From the NCBI RefSeq assembly GCF_001746835.1, contig NZ_CP016094.1, positions 3,549,501 to 3,613,500 on the forward strand: a stretch of DNA of 64,000 nucleotides, in the 5' to 3' direction. The position numbers and the translations under genes were made by a program. Shown piece by piece: positions 21,362-28,950 of the stretch. The stretch's first letter is position 1, and every line of letters begins with the position of its first letter. Source of the stretch: Lacunisphaera limnophila (GTDB lineage: Bacteria; Verrucomicrobiota; Verrucomicrobiia; Opitutales; Opitutaceae). Under the pieces are notes generated by a model. That model saw nothing but the letters and a program-made list of their open reading frames with translations. It was not told the DNA's origin and searched no databases.

Positions 21362-21520
21362 GGTGGAGCTATGGTGGTGGCGTGCCTTGCCCCCAAGGCG
21401 CTGCCTCGCAGCACTCTCCCCGCCCCGCCACCCGGGCTAAGACGCACTCCGCGGCCCCATCGGCGAATATGCGGTAGCCTTGCCCCGGTGCCGCGGTAAG
21501 GTCGACCACCCCTCCACCCC

Positions 21521-22876
21521 ATGAACCGCCGCACCTTCGTCACCTCCCTCGCCGCCGCCGGCGCCGTCGCCACCGCCCCCCGCCGCCTCCTCGCCCAGGT
21601 CACCGCGCCGCGACCACGCGTCGGCGTGATCGGCGCCGGGTGGTACGGCGGCGTGAACCTCGGCGTCTTCGCCCGCTGCACCGCCGTGGACTTCGTCTCG
21701 CTCTGCGACGTCAACACGCGCTCGCTCACGACCACCTTGAAGCTCGTGGCGGAACACCAGGCCGCCGTGCCGCGCACCTTTGCTGATTACCGTGAGATGC
21801 TGGCCGCCGGCGGCCACGACATTGTCATCATCGCCACACCCGACCACTGGCATGCCCTGCCCGCCCTCGCCGCCATGCAGGCCGGAGCCGATGTCTACCT
21901 GGAGAAGCCGGTCAGCGTGGACGTGATCGAGGGCGAGGCCCTGGTGGCCGCCGCCCGCAAGTACGGTCGCGTCGTCCAGGTCAACACCCAGCGCCGCAGC
22001 AACCCGCTCTACGCCGAGGCGCGCGACAAATATATCACCAGCGGCAGACTCGGGCGGATCAGCCTCGTCGAGACCTACAGCTACCTCCACGGCCGGCCGA
22101 CCGGTATCATCCCCGACGCCCCCGTGCCCGCCCACCTCGACTACGAGACTTGGGCCGGCCCGGCGCCCAAGCTGCCCTACAAGGCGATGCTGGCGGACCG
22201 CGGCTGGCGGAATTTCCAAGAATATGGCAACGGCCAGATTGGCGACCTTGGTGTGCACATGATCGACAAGGTGCGCTGGCTCCTCGGCCTGCACTGGCCC
22301 GACTCCATCGTCTCCACCGGCGGGATTCTCGCCGACGTGCCTCCCTACTCCGCCACCATCACCGACACCCAGCGCAGCGTGTTTCGTTATCCTGGTCTCG
22401 ATGTCAGCTGGGAACATCGCACCTGGGGCGCCTCCCCGATTCCCGCGCGCCACTGGAGCGACCAGTGGGGCGCCCGCCTCATCGGGACCAAGGGCACGCT
22501 GAACCTCACCATGCTCGAGGCCGTCTTCACCCCGGCCGACGGCGGTCCCCGCGAAGGCCGGCACCTGCACTCCCCCACCGGCAACCTCGAGAACATCGAC
22601 TTCAACTGGGGCGGCCATACCTACGAGGAAACCGAAAACCGCCACGTGCTGGATTTCATGGCCGCCCGCGCCGCCCGCTCGCGCCCCGTCGCCGACATCG
22701 AGGAGGGCCACATCTCCAGCGCGATGTGCGAGCTGGCGAATCTCTCGCTGCAGCTCCGCCGCCCCATCGCCTACGACCCGGCGACCCGCACGGTCCCCGG
22801 CGATGCCGAAGCCACCCGGTTGCTCGCGCGACCCTACCGCGGCCCCTGGGTCCACCCCGATCCGACGACGGTCTAG
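21521..22876 (+). CDS. Exported Gfo/Idh/MocA family oxidoreductase
   Basis: 451 aa. N-terminus MNRRTFVTSLAAAGAVATA is a Tat-like signal (NRRTFV). Rossmann motif GVIGAGWYGGVNL, IIATPDHWHALPAL and the EKP motif (YLEKPVSVDV) follow, then the substrate domain with IGDLGVHMIDKVRWLL. It is the third exported member of the family in the window and likely works on a periplasmic sugar or polyol; the substrate is unknown. Confidence 0.87.
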   Translation: MNRRTFVTSLAAAGAVATAPRRLLAQVTAPRPRVGVIGAGWYGGVNLGVFARCTAVDFVSLCDVNTRSLTTTLKLVAEHQAAVPRTFADYREMLAAGGHDIVIIATPDHWHALPALAAMQAGADVYLEKPVSVDVIEGEALVAAARKYGRVVQVNTQRRSNPLYAEARDKYITSGRLGRISLVETYSYLHGRPTGIIPDAPVPAHLDYETWAGPAPKLPYKAMLADRGWRNFQEYGNGQIGDLGVHMIDKVRWLLGLHWPDSIVSTGGILADVPPYSATITDTQRSVFRYPGLDVSWEHRTWGASPIPARHWSDQWGARLIGTKGTLNLTMLEAVFTPADGGPREGRHLHSPTGNLENIDFNWGGHTYEETENRHVLDFMAARAARSRPVADIEEGHISSAMCELANLSLQLRRPIAYDPATRTVPGDAEATRLLARPYRGPWVHPDPTTV

Positions 22877-22904
22877 TTTCTGCGGAACTGCCGCCGCGCG
22901 ACCT

Positions 22905-23204
22905 TCACGGCGACGTCAGTCGCGCGAAGGTCTCCGCGGCGTATTGCGCGGCCGCCTGCGTGGACTCGCGCCCCTCATTCACCACGTTGCCCTCGGCACC
23001 GACGATCGCCCAGCGCCAGATCGCATCATCCTCGTGCTCGGTCAGCGCGAACGTCGCGCCGGGGTGAAACCGGGCATACGCCAGGGTATCGAGGGAAAAG
23101 AGGCAGCGCTCGGCGACCATCGCGGCCACCGGCGCGGACTCAATCTGGCGGAAGGAACACCAGGGGGTCGGAATCGGCGCGGTTGAAATCATGGCGCCCA
23201 CCAT
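22905..23204 (-). CDS. Hypothetical protein, 99 aa
   Basis: MVGAMISTAPIPTPWCSFRQ followed by FALTEHEDDAIWRWAIVGAEG. There is no signal, TM or recognised domain. The C-terminus AAAQYAAETFARL is helical. Start could also be ATG 23192. It is convergent with the oxidoreductase at 21521. Confidence 0.5.
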   Translation of the reverse strand: MVGAMISTAPIPTPWCSFRQIESAPVAAMVAERCLFSLDTLAYARFHPGATFALTEHEDDAIWRWAIVGAEGNVVNEGRESTQAAAQYAAETFARLTSP

Positions 23205-23252
23205 ACCGCCGCCCGCGGCGCGCCGCCATGGGGCATAACGTGACTCCGCCGC

Positions 23253-24208
23253 TCACGATTTCCCCGGCCCGGCCAGGACCAGCCCGCTGCGCACCCTCAA
23301 AACGGCCAGCACCTTGGGGACATAGAGACGCGTCTCCAGCGGCAGCACGTGCGCGATCTCGGCAAAGGACTTGGCGCGATGCTGGGTCAGTGTGCGCTGC
23401 ACGCGGCCCGGCCCGGCGTTGTACGCGGCGAGCGCCAGGGGCCAGTCTCCAAACCGAGCGTGCAACCCGCGCAGCATCTTCGCCGCCGCTTGCGCCGATT
23501 TCTGGGGATCCGTCCGCTCATCCGGCAAGGTCGTGCTCAGGCCCAGCTCCCGCGCCGTCGCCGGCATGAGCTGAAACAACCCGCGGGCCCCGGCCGGGCT
23601 GCGGGCCCTTGGGTTGAAGGTCGATTCTACCTCGGCCAGCCACACCAATTGTCCCGGCACCCCGCCGGCCGCAAAGACGGGCTGGAGCTGGGTCACGAAG
23701 TGATCCGCCCGGGCCGGCCGGGGCCGGGCCTGCAGGCGCCGCACCCAATGCTCGTACTCCGGGATGAACTGCACCCGCGGGCCGGCCGGGGTTTGACCGG
23801 GGGCTTGGGCGGCGGCTGCCGGACCATCTCCTGCGCCGCCTCGATGTAATCCAACCGCTCCTCCAGCCAGTCCACGTCGTCCTCGGTGCCGGCCAGCTGG
23901 CGCAGGATGACCAGCGCCGCCCGCGCTTCGGGCTCCAACGCCACCAACGCGGCCGGATCATTCCCGGCGAGCGCCGCCTGCAAACTCTGCACGAAGGCGT
24001 CCCACCGGGCCCGGTCGGGGAATTCATACTCCGCCTTGATCTCCTCCGGCGCCAACGCCTCGAACAGTCCCTGCCCGAGTTCGTACAGCGCATCCGCCGG
24101 ATCGGCTTCCGCCTCCGCAGCCGCCGGCGGCGGTTCGGCGGCAGGATCAGCCGCGGCGACGCGACCTGCCCCCAGCAGCACTCCCATTCCGATCAGGGTC
24201 CATTTCAT
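23253..24208 (-). pseudogene. Lytic transglycosylase (SLT fold), frameshifted
   Basis: The N-terminal frame from 24208 has a signal peptide (WTLIGMGVLLGAGRVAAA) and an acidic helical region. The C-terminal frame, ending at 23253, has the SLT catalytic glutamate in AEVESTFNPRARSPAGARG, then LFQLMPATARELGL and AAYNAGPGRVQ. The frames are joined at the C3/G3 run at 23774-23776; one added G on the coding strand restores PARGVQFIPEYEH. It probably is, or was, a secreted peptidoglycan-cleaving enzyme. Confidence 0.8.
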
Positions 24209-24326
24209 GACGAGACCTAGTTGCTGGCCTCTCCCTCATCCGGCTGCAACTGGCAATCACTCGCGCCGCGGGTGTGGCGGTGAACACCCCATTCCCAGCG
24301 GTACCGGTTAGGACTAAACTCCGCGC

Positions 24327-25007
24327 ATGATGCCTACCCCCGAATCCTCCGGCTCCGCCTCCTCTCCTTCCGCCTCGGCCCGGCCTGCCGGCGCAGCCCC
24401 GGACCACGACGCTTCCGGCGTCTCCTATCAAGCCGGTCCCCGGCCCGCGGGCCTCTCCTGGACCCTCGTGCTGGGCGTGGCCACGGCCGCGCTCCTCATC
24501 CTCGTCGCGGTCCTCTGGAGCAAAACCTCCGCCCGCGACCGCACCATCATCGCCAACCAGAACCGCGCCGAGCAGGTCGAGGCCGGCTCCGTCGTGCTCA
24601 AGACCTCGCTGGATGAGGCCACGGCCGTCTCCGCCCGCCTGCAGACTCAGCTCGATGAGGCCACCGCGGCCACCGCCGCCGCCACGACCGAACTCGAAGC
24701 GGCCAAGGCCGGCACCGTGCAACTTCAGACCGAATCCGACAAACTCCGCACCACCTCCGCGGGTTTCCAGACTGAGATGAACGAGGCCAAGGTCGCCGCG
24801 ATCCAGCTCAAGGGCGACATCGAGGTCGCCAAAAGACAGACCGCGTCGGCCCAAGCGGAGCTGGCCAAGGCCAAGACCGAGCTGACGGAACTCAAGGCCA
24901 AGCTGACCGAGGCCAACACCCAGACTGCCGCCCTCCAGAAGAACTTCGATCAGGCCCAGCTGGAGATGACCCGGATGCAGCCCATCCCTCCCGCGAAGAA
25001 ACGGTAA
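24327..25007 (+). CDS. Membrane-anchored coiled-coil protein
   Basis: 226 aa. A proline/alanine-rich cytoplasmic N-terminus is followed by one TM helix (LVLGVATAALLILVAVLW, near residues 50-68) and a long coiled coil with heptad-like repeats (TSLDEATAVSARLQTQLDEA, ATTELEAAKAG, TEMNEAKVAAIQLKGDIEVA). The helical repeats look partly duplicated. It may organise a membrane structure. No family is recognised. Confidence 0.7.
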   Translation: MMPTPESSGSASSPSASARPAGAAPDHDASGVSYQAGPRPAGLSWTLVLGVATAALLILVAVLWSKTSARDRTIIANQNRAEQVEAGSVVLKTSLDEATAVSARLQTQLDEATAATAAATTELEAAKAGTVQLQTESDKLRTTSAGFQTEMNEAKVAAIQLKGDIEVAKRQTASAQAELAKAKTELTELKAKLTEANTQTAALQKNFDQAQLEMTRMQPIPPAKKR

Positions 25008-25147
25008 CACGCCGTGCCTCACGCGCCCAAGCGAGAGTTGTAGGGCGGGGTCGCCGACGGAGGCTTAGCGGAGATGGCGAAGCAACCCCGCCGTGCTCGA
25101 TCAGAATGACGCGCCCGAGGCGGGTCTACTGCCCCACCTCCGCCGGC

Positions 25148-25441
25148 CTAACCAACCGCCGGCCCCATCCGCTGCGCGGGCACCGCCTCGATTTCCAGAT
25201 AGACCGTGGTGGCGCCGGCCGCCGCCACGGCATCGATGGCCCCCGCCACTTCCTTCAGCGACCGGGTCTCGGCGCTCTCGGCCGCGGCCCCGACCTTGCA
25301 AGCGAAGTCCCACTGGGCAAAGCCCTCGGGCACTTCCTTCCGGCGCGCGCGACGCACGTATTTGTTCACCTCGTGGCGGATCTTGTCACGCACGCGGGCA
25401 TCGTCCTTACCGGGAGCCTGGAGGGGAAAGGTCTTCTTCAT
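25148..25441 (-). CDS. DUF6172 family protein
   Basis: 97 aa. MKKTFPLQAPGKDDARVRDKI, YVRRARRKEVPEGFAQWDFAC and TVYLEIEAVPA match my recollection of the DUF6172 family, small conserved proteins of unknown function. The usual C-terminal tail after this point is short. A longer upstream start would lie in repeat sequence. Confidence 0.65.
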   Translation of the reverse strand: MKKTFPLQAPGKDDARVRDKIRHEVNKYVRRARRKEVPEGFAQWDFACKVGAAAESAETRSLKEVAGAIDAVAAAGATTVYLEIEAVPAQRMGPAVG

Positions 25442-25498
25442 TTGGCCTGTATCGTCACCCCCGCGCGCCGCAATACAACGAGATTTCTCGCGTCGGCT

Positions 25499-25570
25499 GT
25501 TTAGCCGCCAACCGATTCGGGCCCTTCCGACCAAGACAATTGGCCGCGAAAAACGCAAAACGCGCAAAAG
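25499..25570. repeat. Dispersed palindromic repeat, copy 3 (left arm degraded)
   Basis: Centre TTCGGGCCCTTCCGACCAAG and right arm CGCGAAAAACGCAAAACGCG are intact; the left arm is reduced to TGTTTAGCCGCCAACC. It is followed by CACCTGTAGGAGCCGGTTCA, a trailer also found after copy 4. Confidence 0.75.
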
Positions 25571-25767
25571 TGGAATTCACCTGTAGGAGCCGGTTCACAG
25601 GCGATTCCCTTCCCCTCATGTAGGGTCGTCGCTTGCGCCGACCTCGCCCCCGCGCACCTGCACACAACCCACCACCCCCAATTTGTTTTTCACAGGAGGA
25701 CGCAGAGCCAAGTCAGGAGGTCCGATCTCCACTCTCCACGCCCTCTGCGCCCTGCTGTAAACCCTGC
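25571..25767. other. Gene-free spacer
   Basis: Between two palindromic repeats. It contains the trailer TTCACAGGCGATTCCC, also present near 25878, and no convincing gene. The 25442-26000 interval as a whole carries repeats only. Confidence 0.55.
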
Positions 25768-25859
25768 CTCTTTTGCGCTATTTGCGCTGTTTTGCGGCTA
25801 ACCGGTTCGGGCCCTTCCGACCAAGGCATTGGCCGCGAAAAACGCAAAGCGCGTAAAAG
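25768..25859. repeat. Dispersed palindromic repeat, copy 4
   Basis: Left arm CTCTTTTGCGCTATTTGCGC, centre ACCGGTTCGGGCCCTTCCGA, right arm GCGAAAAACGCAAAGCGCG. Nearly the same centre as copy 3 and the same trailer downstream (CACCTGTCGGTGCCTTTTCA), so copies 3 and 4 look like a duplicated unit. Confidence 0.8.
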
Positions 25860-25949
25860 CCCACCGCACCTGTCGGTGCCTTTTCACAGGCGATCCCCTC
25901 CCCAAACAACCAGCAACAAACAACTAACAACCCCGGCCTCGCCGCCGCC

Positions 25950-26002
25950 CCTGATTTGCCCCGCAAATCACCCTGAGCAAGTGCAGCGCGTCGAATGGGC
26001 TA
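25950..26002. repeat. CCCTGAGCAAG repeat, copy R1
   Basis: CCTGATTTGCCCCGCAAATC, then ACCCTGAGCAAG and GCGCGTCGAATGGG. GATTTG/CAAATC is a small hairpin. Almost identical to 31758-31812 and related to 27618-27665. Confidence 0.8.
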
Positions 26003-26701
26003 CCCCACCGCATCCTCGTGACACGTGTCCGGAAACGCCGGTTTGCGCTGCAGCCAACGTACCGCGCCCAGGCTGTCGGTGAGCGCCTCGTGCAGCGCGG
26101 AACCAAAATCATAGGCCTGCGCGTCGAAGCCCGCTTCCTCCGCCGCTTGGTCGATGGCGAGCATGACGGCAAACATCCGTCCGCGGATCTCCGGGATCAG
26201 GACATCCACCCGGTCCACCCCGGCCGCCAGGTTGGTGCGGCAACCCTCCAGGTTGTGACTGTGATGCGAGCGGCATGAACCCGGGCGCCCCTCGTAGATC
26301 GAGCAACTGTCGTCCCGCAACAGCGCACAGGGCAGCTTCAGCGCGAGCCGCTCCGCGGAGGTCCGTCCGGCGAAAGCCGCCCGATGCGCCGCGAGCCGAA
26401 CAATCAGGGCCTCCAGTGCCTCGGCGGAGAAATGGGTCTGGATGTATTCGGCCGCGATAAGGACCTCATGGGCCTGCGCCCCGACCGGCACGTGGCAGCA
26501 GGTGCCGCACCCGGCCCGGCAGGACACCCGCGCCCGCGCCGCCGCGGGGGCCGCGTCGTAGGCCCGGTCAAAGCGCTTCTGCGCCACGCGCAGCACCGCC
26601 AGGATTTCAGCCGGGTTGCTGGTCCGGCGCAAATGCTGCAGCACCGCCGCGGCGGTCTTGTGATACAGCGCCTCCTCGTCGGCGGAAAATCCGGTGGCCA
26701 T
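26000..26701 (-). CDS. YkgJ-family cysteine cluster protein
   Basis: 233 aa from ATG 26701 (nine residues more from 26728). The motif CRAGCGTCCHVPVG and later CALLRDDSCSIYEGRPGSCRSHHSHNLEGC form the cysteine pattern of the YkgJ (Fe-S/zinc cluster-binding) family. Function within the family is not established. It is separated from the next upstream gene by a palindromic spacer. Confidence 0.8.
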   Translation of the reverse strand: MATGFSADEEALYHKTAAAVLQHLRRTSNPAEILAVLRVAQKRFDRAYDAAPAAARARVSCRAGCGTCCHVPVGAQAHEVLIAAEYIQTHFSAEALEALIVRLAAHRAAFAGRTSAERLALKLPCALLRDDSCSIYEGRPGSCRSHHSHNLEGCRTNLAAGVDRVDVLIPEIRGRMFAVMLAIDQAAEEAGFDAQAYDFGSALHEALTDSLGAVRWLQRKPAFPDTCHEDAVG

Positions 26702-26754
26702 CGCGCCACCCAACAGTTTCCCACCCAAACGTCACGCCCCGACTTTGCCCCGCG

Positions 26755-26818
26755 GATGGCGCGGATGAACGCGGATCACTCCCTCCTTGATCCGCACTGA
26801 TCCGCGTCATTCGCGGAA
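26755..26818. repeat. GCGGATGAACGCGGATCA imperfect inverted repeat
   Basis: GCGCGGATGAACGCGGATCA to the left is complemented by TGATCCGCGTCATTCGCG to the right. It overlaps the end of the nuclease-like gene and encodes its NDADQCGSRRE tail; dispersed copies of this kind are common in related genomes. Confidence 0.6.
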
Positions 26819-27567
26819 AATTCCGGTTCTGGTTCGAAGCTGTCGGCCGACCGGATCCGCTCCCGCCCGGCCGCCGCCGCGATCCGCTCCAGCAGTGCCA
26901 CCCGCTCCTCCGGGGTCGTCTCGTTCCGACAGGGCAGCGTGACCGTCACCAACGCGTCGCCGCGCCGGATCAACAGCCCCCAGCCGTCCGGCACCTCGTG
27001 CGGCGCCAGGATCCCCTCCTCCGCCACCACGTAGAGCAGGCTCGCGGCGCGCCACCGGCCAAGTTTCGCCAACTTGGTCCCCTCCTGCCAACGGCGTTGC
27101 GCCGCCTGCAACTCGGCGGCCAGCCGATCGTGGGTGTCGTGCCGCAATCCGCGCAGATCATACGCATCGCACTCGGCAAATAGGGTCTCACCCCGGCGCA
27201 GGTCCGGCCGGTGCCCGGCGATCAGCTCGCGCAGCGCGCGGAGTCGTTCGGCCAGTGCTGCGAGGTGCGCCTCGGCTCCGGTTTCCCGCGCGCTGTCCCG
27301 CCGGAAATCCGCCCGCGAGACCTTGCATTCAAACACCGCGGTGAGCGCCGCCGGCGCGAGGCAGTGCGGCGTGGCCGCGGCGACATCAGCCCGGTAACCG
27401 GACCGCGGGAGCCGCACCTCCTCCGCCGCGAGCGCCAGCCGCTGCCCCCGCGCCCAGCCGCGCGCGAGCCGCTTCAACGCGCGATGCGCCGCCGACTCGC
27501 CCTGGGTCAGGGCGGGAACTAGGCCGGGCGAAATGACTGCAACGGATTTCATGCGTACGAAAGACAA
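26776..27567 (-). CDS. PD-(D/E)XK nuclease-like protein
   Basis: 263 aa. RSGYRADVAAATP followed by LTAVFECKVSRADFRRDSA gives a D ... ExK arrangement typical of the PD-(D/E)XK superfamily, similar to MmcB-like repair nucleases. C-terminal half is helical. The last residues fall in a dispersed repeat. A later start (MKSVAVIS) is possible. Function: DNA binding or cleavage is an inference. Confidence 0.55.
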   Translation of the reverse strand: MSFVRMKSVAVISPGLVPALTQGESAAHRALKRLARGWARGQRLALAAEEVRLPRSGYRADVAAATPHCLAPAALTAVFECKVSRADFRRDSARETGAEAHLAALAERLRALRELIAGHRPDLRRGETLFAECDAYDLRGLRHDTHDRLAAELQAAQRRWQEGTKLAKLGRWRAASLLYVVAEEGILAPHEVPDGWGLLIRRGDALVTVTLPCRNETTPEERVALLERIAAAAGRERIRSADSFEPEPEFSANDADQCGSRRE

Positions 27568-27617
27568 GTTACGCCCCGGATCATACCCGCTCCCCCTGAC
27601 AACCCCCTGTCAGCATC

Positions 27618-27665
27618 CTGATTTTCCCCGCCAATCACCCTGAGCAAGCGAAGCGCGTCGAGCGG
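27618..27665. repeat. CCCTGAGCAAG repeat, copy R2
   Basis: CCTGATTTTCCCCGCCAATC, then CACCCTGAGCAAGCGAAGCG and CGTCGAGCGG. Diverged relative of the R1 and R3 copies. It lies in the gene-free interval 27568-27945. Confidence 0.75.
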
Positions 27666-27762
27666 AATCCGCCCTCCTCGTCTGCCGCATAGCGGCCGGA
27701 GGAGTCGCACCGAAGCTTCATCGAAGGTGGAAATACCCTCCAATCCTCCGCTACGGTCCTGC

Positions 27763-27858
27763 CTCTTTTGCGCTTTTTGCGCTGCTTTGCGGCTAACCGG
27801 TTCGGGCATTTCCGACCAAGGCCTTTTGCCGCGAAAAACGCAAAACGCGCAAAAAGGA
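27763..27858. repeat. Dispersed palindromic repeat, copy 5
   Basis: Left arm CTCTTTTGCGCTTTTTGCGC, centre GGTTCGGGCATTTCCGACC, right arm CGCGAAAAACGCAAAACGCG. It encodes AAKNAKRAKR in one frame and lies 88 bp upstream of the DUF1080 gene. Confidence 0.85.
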
Positions 27859-27945
27859 ATCCAGCTCCTCCGCCCCATGTTACTTCTCAGCCTCGCCGCC
27901 CGCGCCTTGTCTTCGTCCCCGCTGCCGTCAACCTGCCCTCACCCC

Positions 27946-28734
27946 ATGCATCCCCACCCCGTCCGATTCTATGCCCTGCTTCTTGCTTTCGCCGTCTTGG
28001 CTTGCCGGCCGCTGTCAGCCGAGGAGGGCTGGATCCCGCTCTTCAACGGCAAGGACCTCACCGGTTGGACGCCCAAGTTCGCCAAGCACCCGCTCGGCGA
28101 GAATTTCGCCGACACCTTCCGCGTCGAGGACGGCATTCTCAAGGTCGCCTACGACCGCTACGACAAGTTCGACCGCCAGTTCGGTCACCTCTACACCAAC
28201 CTGCCGTACTCCCACTACCTCCTGCGCCTGGAGTATCGCTTCACCGGCACGCCGATGCCCGACGCCCCCGAATGGGCCGGGCGCAACAGCGGCGTCATGC
28301 TTCACGCGGCCTCGCCCCTCACCATGACGGTCGAGCAGGAATGGCCCGTGAGCATGGAGGTCCAGTTTCTCTGCACCGACACCCAGGCCGGGCGCCAGAC
28401 CGGCAACGTCTGCACGCCGGGCACCCACCTCGAGTTCGACGGCCGCCTGAACACCGCCCACATCATCGACGCGCACGACAGCACGCTTTCGCCCATGGAG
28501 ACCTGGGTCGCCGTCGAGGTCGAGGTCCGCGGCCATGACGAAATCATCCACCGCATCAACGGCGTCGAGGTGCTGCGCTACCAGCATCCCCAACTCGACC
28601 CCGGCGACCCGGATGCCCAGCGCCTGCTCGCCGCCGGCGCGCCGCTCCACCTGTCCTCCGGCCACATCGCCCTGCAGGCCGAGTCCCAGCCCGTCTGGTT
28701 CCGCAACATCCGGATCAAGCTGCTTTCGCCTTGA
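27946..28734 (+). CDS. DUF1080 (3-keto-disaccharide hydrolase) domain protein, secreted
   Basis: 262 aa. Signal peptide (FYALLLAFAVLACRPLSA) then GWIPLFNGKDLTGWTP, the hallmark opening of the DUF1080 concanavalin-like fold, and NSGVMLHAA, VEVEVRGHDEIIHRINGVEVLRYQHPQ and GHIALQAESQPVWFRNIRIKLL. Members associated with Gfo/Idh/MocA enzymes handle 3-keto-glycosides in periplasmic sugar catabolism, which fits the exported oxidoreductases in this window. The exact substrate is unknown. Confidence 0.88.
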   Translation: MHPHPVRFYALLLAFAVLACRPLSAEEGWIPLFNGKDLTGWTPKFAKHPLGENFADTFRVEDGILKVAYDRYDKFDRQFGHLYTNLPYSHYLLRLEYRFTGTPMPDAPEWAGRNSGVMLHAASPLTMTVEQEWPVSMEVQFLCTDTQAGRQTGNVCTPGTHLEFDGRLNTAHIIDAHDSTLSPMETWVAVEVEVRGHDEIIHRINGVEVLRYQHPQLDPGDPDAQRLLAAGAPLHLSSGHIALQAESQPVWFRNIRIKLLSP

Positions 28735-28950
28735 TGGGCAAATCGGTCGCGGTCCAGCGCAGGTCGGCACTCCGCTCGCCGATCACGGCAAGATCGTTTT
28801 CCCGACACGGCATCTCTACCTGATAAGCGTCCTCCATACGGTTAACCGGCCGACACGGATGCCATGGAAAAGGCGAACTTTCCGCTGCCCAAGCCGCTGC
28901 CACGCAACAGTCATCTTGCCTCCGTTATGAATTCATGAATCCTCCTGCCC

